Below the pieces are notes generated by a model. It was not told where the DNA came from, did no database searches, and worked only from the letters and a program-made list of their open reading frames with translations. DNA of 64,000 nucleotides, taken from assembly GCA_033060915.1 (NCBI GenBank), contig CM065397.1, positions 35,895,001 through 35,959,000 of the forward strand, given 5' to 3'. The stretch comes from Euryodendron excelsum. Its lineage: Eukaryota; Streptophyta; Magnoliopsida; Ericales; Pentaphylacaceae. This document shows, piece by piece, positions 56,641 to 64,000 of the stretch. Numbering within the stretch: the first letter of the stretch is position 1; each line of letters starts with the position of its first letter. A program made the position numbers and the translations under genes.

Positions 56641-57590
56641 AAATACTCGCAAACATCACAACCGTCCGAGTAGCGGAAATACTCGTAAACAGGTCGACAT
56701 AGGGAATTGCCAACAAACCCCTATGTCACGACGACCGCCGTCAGAGTGGCGAAAACACTCAAAACGAGGTTAACACCAGTGCCTGCTAGCCCACTTTGGT
56801 AAAAAATGACCAAACTGCCCCTTGGACCTTTTCCGAGACTTTCCGGTCAAGATGACCATTTTGCCCCTAAGCATCCAAACGCCCCGGGAACCACACCGAC
56901 TCTGGGTATCAAACTAGTAACCTTCTGAGATTACTTCTTATAGTATTCTCAACCTTCCTCTACCTTTTCGGATCATTCTGAGTCAGTTCTGACAAACCCG
57001 GTGCGAAATGATCGTTTTACCCCTGGTGGGCCGGTCTCCTTTTCCGACCACACCGGCTCTAGGTATCAAACCGGTAACCTTCTGAGACTTTTTTTTGTAG
57101 TGTTCTCAACCTCCCTTTACCTTTCCAGATCATTCCGAGTCAGTTCCGGTAAACCCGGTACAAAATAACCGTTTTGCCCCTAGTGGGCCGGTCTCCTTCT
57201 CTAACCACACCGGCTTTGGGTATCAAACCGGAAACCTTTGGGAACATTCTAAATAATGTTTCCAAATCTTGAGTCTTCTTCCGGGACAGTCCGAGTTCGT
57301 CTCGATAGCTTTCCAATCCGATTGACCGTTTTGCCCTTAAAGGCCCAGTCAACCCTTCCGACACATCTTGTCCTCATTTTTCAAGTCAAATACCTCCGGG
57401 ACACTATTTTAAGTGTTCCTGCTCTTTTTCGGCCTTCCGGGCCAATCCCGGTCCCTTAAATCATTCTCGAACTTTTCTGAGTTACTCCTAGTGAAGTCAG
57501 GCTAAAAATTGCATGATAGTCACTAGTACAGGTGCCCAAATCTAGTCAAAGATACGTTGTTTGCCGACCCAAAATATTTCCTAAATGGTT

Positions 57591-57650
57591 AGCACCACTA
57601 GTAGTGGCGCCAAGCCAAAAAATGGCCTGGCGCCACTGCAACAGGCGCCA
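57591..57650 (+). promoter_or_regulatory. GGCGCC palindromes upstream of the A solo LTR TATA
   Basis: 57591-57611 reads AGCACCACT, AGT, AGTGGCGCC. A second set TGGCGCCACT...AGGCGCCA follows to 57650, ending about 15 bp before the TATA. Confidence 0.6.
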
Positions 57651-57665
57651 GTGTATTCCTCTCTC

Positions 57666-57673
57666 TATAAATA
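57666..57673 (+). promoter_or_regulatory. TATA box of the A solo LTR (+)
   Basis: TATAAATA within CTCTCTATAAATACAGAGCC. A transcript starting about 30 bp downstream would run through the rest of this LTR into the inverted A2 U3 remainder at 60824. Confidence 0.75.
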
Positions 57674-59979
57674 CAGAGCCTCTTCCAGCGTGAAAGGGGT
57701 CCGCAAACTCAGTCTAAAAACACCAGTATTCGATATACAGAGCTCGAACACTCCCTAAATCCTAGCTTCCTTAGGTTTTCCAATCCCTAGCCACCATACA
57801 CTAAACCCTAGCCTCCTATACACTCATACACACCCCCACACACTTATACACTAGCCTCCAACCCTCCTTTGAAGACTTGAAGAGCTACAATCTGAAGTTT
57901 GAAGATTGAAGACAACTCTTGAGGATTGAAGACGAAGATCAAGACGAAAATCGAAGACAAACAAGGCGCGCAAAATAAACAAGACATACGGTAGGCTTTC
58001 TATTTAAATTTCTGCACTTCCCCCTCTCTCTTCTCTCTCCTAACCCACTTGGGTTTTCTCTATTTTAATCCCCCATCTCTTTCCCCTCCTTTCTTTGCAT
58101 GCTTGAAACAAGGGGACTCCCGGTCCATGTGTAGGATTAGACTATCGGAGGGTCACCGTGTCGGGGGCTTTCCTTTAGGCTAACCGGAGACCACGTGGGT
58201 TCAGCCCCCTTGATTATGTGGTGAAGCCTTAACCTTCTATGTTCACGACCCCAAAATTGCATTTTGCATATCATGATCTTGCATCTTCCAAAAATTCGTT
58301 TTCAACTCGTTTTCAAAATCGTTTTCGAACTTGTTTTTAAAATTGCATCAAAATCCCCTTTTTCAAAACTTGTTTTCAAAATTACAATCCTAGGGTGATT
58401 CTAGCCTTTCCATGGCTAGGGTTGCTTTAGGAAAGTGTTATATTTAAAGTGACTTTCATGGTCCATATTTTCAAATCTTGTTGTTTCCAAAACCATTTTC
58501 TTAAAGTGGTTGTAACCTTCTTATGGTTAGAATCGCTTTAGGAAAGTGAAATGTTTTTATACCTTCTAAAAACTCTCTTTTAAAAAATAATCTCTTTCTA
58601 AAAATCTCTTCTCCAACATGCTTTCCAAAAGCTCTTCTTTTCAAAGTTGTTTTTAAAAACTTCCTCACAAAAATCTATTTTTCAAAACTCTCTTTTTCAA
58701 CTCCTTTCCAAAATCCTCTCCCCAAAATCCACTTTCTAAAAAACGTTCCTTGAAAATCTTTTCTAAAGACTCTCTGCAACAATCTCCTTCCAAAAATCTT
58801 TCTAAAAATCTTCCCTCTAGAAACTTCTCTCTAGGATTTCCTTTCAAAAACTTGTTTCCAAAAACACAATTTCTAAAAATCTCTTTTCTTGATACCCAGG
58901 TCAAGCCTTAGAGCTAACAATTAGGAAACCCTAATTTTCTTTCCAAAAACATGGTTTTCAAAATTGCCTTAAATCCTAGGTTTCCAAAACCTCTTGTTTT
59001 CTATACCAAAACTATGCATATTTCCAAAACCTATTTTCTACGTCAAAACTATAGCCTTCCAAATCTAGGGTTTCTAAAACTTCCCCTTTCCAAATCCTTG
59101 TCAAATCAAATCTTCCCCTTTAGGAAACTAGATCTTATCCTCCGTTTTTGGAAACAAAATCAAACCTTCCCTTTTAAAAACAAAATCCAATCCCTTCCTA
59201 ATCCAAATCTTTCCTAATTCAAATCCTTCCTAATCTTCTACTTTCCTAAATCTTAAGTTTCCAAAACTTGAACTTGAAAATCTTCCCTAAATTTTAAAAC
59301 TCAACTTCCACATCTTTCCTAATTCTACCCCTTTCCAAATCTTAACTTTCCAAATCCAAGTTTTCAAATCTTTCCTAAACTCAACCTTTCCTAATCTCAA
59401 TATTTTCTAAAACTCAAACTTCTAAACTTTTTAAATTCTAAACCTTCCTAAAGCTTCAAATCTTTTCAAATTTAAACTCAAAACTTTCTTATTTTCAAAA
59501 CTTCCCTATTTCAAAACATTCCAAATTCAAACTTTCCTAAAATTCTAAGCTTTCCAAATTCAAAACTTTTCTAAGTTGAAACTTCCCTAATTCCGAAACT
59601 TTCGTAAGTCGAAAACTTTCCTAATTCCAAAACTTTCCTAAAATGACACTTTCCTAATTCGAAACTTTCCTAATCCAAATCTTCCCTAAATTTCAAGTTT
59701 CCAAATCTTCCAAGATCTTTCCAAATCCAACATTCAAATCCAATCTTTCTTAATCTCAAGTCCTTTCCTAAAATCCTATCTTTCCTAAGTCTAGGTTTCC
59801 TAAACCTTCGTCTTTCCAAAACAAGTCTAAATCTTTCTTCCAAGTTCTATCTTTCCAAATCAAAATTCAACCTTTTCAATTTCAAAATTCTAAATTCCAA
59901 TCTTCGATATTTTATTCTAAGTCCAAATCAAATCCAAATTCCAATTCAACTCCTTTTTCAAATCAAACATTCTATTTTC

Positions 59980-60059
59980 TATCGGACTCTTGTCCGAACT
60001 ACGACTAACCTGATTCCTCCAAAAGGATACGTAGGCAACCCTCATGGGTGCGGTCACAA
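59980..60059 (+). ncRNA. Conserved hairpin module, A solo LTR (+)
   Basis: CGGAC-TCTT-GTCCG, TCCT-CCAAA-AGGA and ACCC-TCAT-GGGT in order, within decayed pyrimidine-rich repeats. Confidence 0.55.
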
Positions 60060-60823
60060 CATTTTTCAAATCTCAAATTCCACAACATTTTTTAAATTTC
60101 TATTTCTACAATTTCTTTCCAATCTCCAATCTTACAATTTTCTTCAAGTTTCCAATTCTATGATCTATTTCTATTTTTAATCTTCAATTTCAATTTCCAA
60201 ATTCAATTTCAATCTTCAAATTCAAGCAATTTCTTTTCAAATCAATTTCCAAATCTATTTTTCAATTCTCTTTTCTTGCACTTGCATATCATGCATCATG
60301 TTTTTCTAAACATTATTTTTCAAAGTGAATAGGATTGAACATTAGTTAGTTAAAGACTCTCATAGGTGAATCTAGGGTAGACTGACATATAGGTACCGAA
60401 AGGGCGGGGTAGGGTGATAGCTTAGTACGTCTTCCCTACACGTAACCAACCTCCGAACCTAGGATCACTGATTTCAAAGACCATAAACGGAGTTATTTTT
60501 AAAAAAGGGCTAAATGTTTTCCAAAGGTTGCCAAACAACTTGTTTTCTTAAAAACCCTCTCTTGAGGAGATATTTTCAAAAACCTTTTTCCAAAAACCCT
60601 AAGTGTAGTCTTCGGATTATTCTTAGTTTTTAGGTGACCTAACTCACCTTAATCAAGTTAGGTGGCGACTCCAAATCTTTTTCAAAAGCCCTTTATTCAA
60701 ATCAATTTTCAATTCAAACCTAGTCGCACTCATTCTTCTAAGAGGGTGAGTTCTAACAAGATAGTACAACATTTTTCCCACCTGTGTGAGTATTCCTCGA
60801 GTGCGAAAAATTTGGGCACGACA

Positions 60824-61493
60824 GCTGCTAAAGGGACTTAGCGCCTGAGAAGTCAACTTTCTTAGAAGGCGTGCCTAAACGGACATTTCTGCATTAGCGG
60901 GCTAGCAGGCGCCAAAGGTGGACCGTTCTACCATCTAGGGGACTTGGGGTCTCGTCCCGGTAGACAGATTTAAAGGGACTTACCGTTGCAAAGAGATTTT
61001 CTTCAAAAAACGTGCCAGACCATCTCGAGGAATAAACTGTCTCGAAAGAGGGGTTGGAATTAGAAAGGGGTCTTATCGTCTTAGGAAAGACGCACCTGAT
61101 TGGAGTAGATTTACCGTCTCAAGGAATCAACTGTCTCGAGAAAGGGATTGAAATTGGAAAGGGGTCTTATCATCTTCGGAAAGACGTGCCTGATTTGGAA
61201 TTGGAAAGGAGACTTACCGTCTTCGGAAATACGTGCCTAATTTGAAATAGATTTACCATCTCGAGGAATCAACTGTCTCTAGAGAAGGATTGGAATTGGA
61301 AAGGGAAAGGACAATGCCCCTAAGGGCATTTTGGTCATTTTGCCTCTATTTAGGCCTGATGGGCCCACGAAGCGATGGACATACGGGATTTGGATTTAGA
61401 GAGCTAGTTCTGATTGGAATATATCTATATTGACTTGAGTACAAGTCTGGTCGGAGTGTAGACTGTCGAGCAGTCGAAAATGGGGTGCTTACA
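60824..61493 (-). repeat. 3' LTR of A2, U3 remainder
   Basis: Resumes with GCTGCTAAAGGGACTTAGCG and ends GGGGTGCTTACA at 61493, the 5' terminus of the LTR on the minus strand. It holds a short array of the stem-loop repeat (61020-61290). Confidence 0.9.
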
Positions 61494-62754
61494 GTTGCCC
61501 CTCTTTTTCTATCTTTGCTTGTCAAAGATAGAAAACGATAAAAGTAAGAGTCCCATGTTGACCGCGAGGTAGTCGGAGGGACGGACATTGGGAATTTTTC
61601 GACAACGGGGGTCGAAAATGGATATCGAGCCAAAAAGGGCCTTAGAAAATGAGATTTGGCGGGAAAGAGGGCAAAGCTGCCCTGAATTGGACACTAGCGC
61701 CATTAAGAGTGGTGCCTTTGGCGGAAAATGCTTGGCACCTCTGCTAGTGGCGCCAGGCTTGGAAACAAAACCAAACAATTTTCTGGTTCGAACAGTTGCT
61801 GTAAGAGAAACTGACTTGAACTTTGAAGAGGCACTTCTTGGAGACCACGGGTGATTGCTGGAAGGAGACCACGTCACCGGAAAAGTCGCCGGAAGAGAAG
61901 ATTTCGCTGGAGAACTTCCAAAAAGTGAGTTTTCGAATTTTTGTTGATTTTGATGTGTAGAACTTCGTTCGAATCATGTGAATAGTGAAAATTGATGTTT
62001 TGATATGTTTTGAACATGATGATAAAGTTATTTTTGCATTTTGGTGCTTGTATGATTGAATTTGAGTGATTATATGTGAGTATGTGAAGGGGGTTTTCTG
62101 CAAAAATATGGGATTTGTTCCTACAGGCTTGGGCATTGGATTTTCTGGCTAGATTTTTATGCCATGTGCCTTAGAAAAATGTTTTTATCAACCGTATGAA
62201 GTTTCGTGATTTTTTGAAAACTCGGTGAACTTTTGATTTTTTACCTTGCCTTACCTTTTCAGAATGGCAGATGTGGGCGATGATGGCTCTGAGAGGAGAC
62301 GCCGCTAGGGAAAGGCAGCTCGGACAGATTCCACTAGCGACTCCAGTCAGTCTAGGGGTTGACGACGGTCTACTGGGCAGGCAGTATCTAGTCAGAGTGG
62401 TTGGGGGATTAGGCCACCTGTCGACCCCTTTCCCCCAGTTGAGCATGCTTTCGTAGAGGAGATTGGTGCCAAGGAGGAGGTACCAGGCCTTGGAGATCAG
62501 TTGACCAGTTATAGGAGAGCTTCCTCCAAGCATAGGCAGACGGATGCTGACTTGGGAGATCTGCAGATACCGAATGTCCCACCACTCGGGCATCTTGCTT
62601 ATCACCCCAGCGTGTACTCTAGACAGCATTTGCCCCCTCTGTGGGTACATACAGCTTTTAGAGGGGCTGTTCACCAGGTTTTTATGACCATGCAGCAAGC
62701 TGCCACATCATATCGTGCCTTCTTGGTGGAGATCGAATTCGACGCCTTCATAGG
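61494..62754 (+). pseudogene. PMD gene of A2, 5' part, cut by an LTR
   Basis: Same layout as in A1: presumed first exon, donor GTGAG at 61925, intron to 62262 (338 bp against 876 in A1), ATG at 62264 (MADVGDDGSERRRR). The frame has two early stops but then runs open through PPVDPFPPVEHAFVEEIGA and YHPSVYSRQHLPPLWVHTAF to YRAFLVEIEFDAFIG. It keeps the base that A1 lost near 24980. At 62755 a plus-strand A LTR interrupts it just as the PMD domain begins. Confidence 0.75.
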
Positions 62755-64000
62755 TGTAAGCACCCCATTTTTGACCGCTCGGCAGTCTACACTCCGTCCA
62801 GACTTGTACTTAAGTCAATATGGACGTATTCCAATCAAAATCAACTCTCTAAGTCAAATCCCGTCTGTCCATCACTCCACGGGCCCACTAGGCCCGAATA
62901 GAGGCAAAATAACCAAAATGCCCTTAGGGGCATTGTCCTTTCCAATTCCAATTCCAATCCCTCTCTCAAGACAGTTGATTCCTCGAGACGTTAAATCTAA
63001 TCCAAATCAGGCACGTCTTTCCGAAGACGGTAAGTCCCCTTTCCCATTCCAAACCAGGCAAGTCTTTCCGAAAATGATAAGACCCCTTTCCAATTCCAAT
63101 CCCTCTCTCGAGACAGTTGATTCCTCGAGATGGTAAATATACTCTAATCAGGCACGTCTTTCCAAAGACGATAACACGCCTTTCCAATTCCAACCCCCCT
63201 CTCTCGAGACAGTTTATTCCTCGAGACGGTCCGGCACATTTTTTCAAAAAAATCTCTTTGAAACGGTAAGTCCCGTTAAACCTGTCGATCGGGATGAGAC
63301 CCCAAGTCCCCTAGATGGTAGAACGATCCAACTTTGGCGCCTGCTAGCCTGCCAATGCAGAAATGTCCGTTTAGGCACGCCTTCTGAGAAAGTTGACTTC
63401 TCAGGCGCTAAGTCCCTTTAGCAACTTCTCGAGATCAAGCAGTCTCGGGAATGATCGCGAACCGTCAGAGTAGCGAAAATACTCGCAAACAGGTCGATAT
63501 AGGGAATTGCCAACAAACCCCCGTATCACGCAACCGCCGTCAGAGTGGCGGAAACACTCAAAACCCAGTCAACACCGGTGCCTGCTAGCCCACTTCGGTG
63601 AAAAAAGACCAAACTACCCCTTGAGCCTTTTCTGGCACGTTTCTCGAGAACACACCTAAGTCTTCAAAATGGTAAGTCCAACATTCCAAGATTGTCTTAA
63701 AAGCAATCCTGCACGATTAGGTGCCTTCTAGTCAGTTTCGGGCCAATTCCGAGACTTTTCGGTCAAGATGACCATTTTGCCCCTAGGCATCCAAATGCCC
63801 CGAGGACCACATCGGCTCTGGGTATCAAACCGGTAACCTCTTAAGAATACTTCTTATAGTATTCCTGACCTTTCTTTACCTTTCCAAATCATTCTGAGTC
63901 AGTTCTGGCAAACCCGGTACAAAATGACCATTTTGCCCCTGGTGGGCCGGTCTCCTTTTCCGACCACACCGGCTCTGGGCATCAAACTGGTAACCTCCTA
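62755..64000 (+). repeat. Family A LTR (+), 5' part, runs off the window
   Basis: TGTAAGCACCCC start at 62755; ATAGG (62750-62754) is the likely left duplication. About three units of the stem-loop repeat (62955-63245), then the U3 text shared with the other A LTRs, inverted relative to 22400-22900. Solo LTR or full element cannot be told. Confidence 0.9.

Larger units (their letters stand above)
55811..60823 (+). mobile_element. Solo LTR of family A, plus strand (5013 bp)
   Basis: TGTAAGCACC...GGGCACGACA flanked by perfect GCTGC duplications (55806-55810, 60824-60828). Excising it restores GGGAAGCTGC-TAAAGGGACTTAGCG of the A2 LTR. It contains an eight-copy 81-87-bp array, palindromes, TATA (57666), the pyrimidine-rich tract and a hairpin module. 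It lies head to head with the A2 LTR. Confidence 0.95.
51447..64000 (-). mobile_element. Element A2: second family-A element, runs off the window
   Basis: Minus-strand element with its 3' LTR at 51447-55810 plus 60824-61493, PPT at 61494, and an internal region carrying the 5' half of an antisense PMD gene. A plus-strand solo A LTR interrupts the LTR and another A LTR interrupts the PMD gene. Its gag and 5' LTR lie beyond 64000. Confidence 0.85.

Noticed and set aside
43257..61493. Reading 43257-48426 and 51447-61493 as the two LTRs of one element
   Set aside because: 43257-48426 has its own perfect CTAAC duplication, and the sequence between is B LTR and element D, not an internal region with PBS and PPT.

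Overview
This window is plant nuclear DNA, most likely from an angiosperm with a large, repeat-rich genome; I cannot name the species. I see no ordinary single-copy host gene and no structural RNA gene of nuclear origin. Essentially every base belongs to a stack of LTR retrotransposons inserted into one another, plus one short plastid-derived piece. The plant assignment rests on Ty3/gypsy gag-pol remnants with a Met-tRNA-type primer site, Tat/Ogre-like elements with very long LTRs, plant mobile domain (PMD) coding sequence, and a plastid trnG-UCC fragment.

Layout, left to right. 1-5405: right part of a minus-strand Ty3/gypsy element (family C) with RT, protease and gag remnants, PBS and a 2.8-kb LTR. 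5406-5508: a sliver of an older element D (PMD exon). 5509-50345: element B (minus strand), with its 3' LTR at 5509-9703, a degenerate internal region at 9704-16305, and a 5' LTR cut into pieces at 16306-18193, 40032-41435 and 50181-50345. Inside the B 5' LTR lie element A1 (18194-36984), a family-C LTR (36985-40031) and a plus-strand solo LTR of family B (41436-50180). That solo LTR is itself split by a minus-strand solo LTR of family A (43257-48426). 50346-51446: element D resumes. 51447-64000: a second family-A element, A2, whose 3' LTR is split by a plus-strand solo A LTR (55811-60823) and whose PMD gene is cut by another A LTR that starts at 62755 and runs off the window.

Family A is the most notable content. 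Each element has LTRs of about 5 kb and an internal region of about 8.7 kb that holds a Tat-like gag pseudogene and no protease, reverse transcriptase or integrase. It also carries an intron-containing PMD gene on the strand opposite gag. The PMD gene is present in A1, A2 and D, so the capture is a property of the family rather than a chance insertion. These elements must have moved using enzymes supplied by an autonomous relative.

The LTRs carry repeated regulatory-looking modules: TATA boxes, near-perfect GGCGCCACT/AGTGGCGCC palindromes, W-box arrays (family B), a variable-copy 81-bp stem-loop repeat (family A), and a roughly 75-nt set of hairpins in the transcribed part of both LTR families whose stems are kept by paired changes. 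Every coding region is broken by stops and frameshifts, many of them C-to-T type, as expected of methylated, silenced repeats. Target-site duplications and restored homology support the insertion order given here, although percent identities could not be computed.
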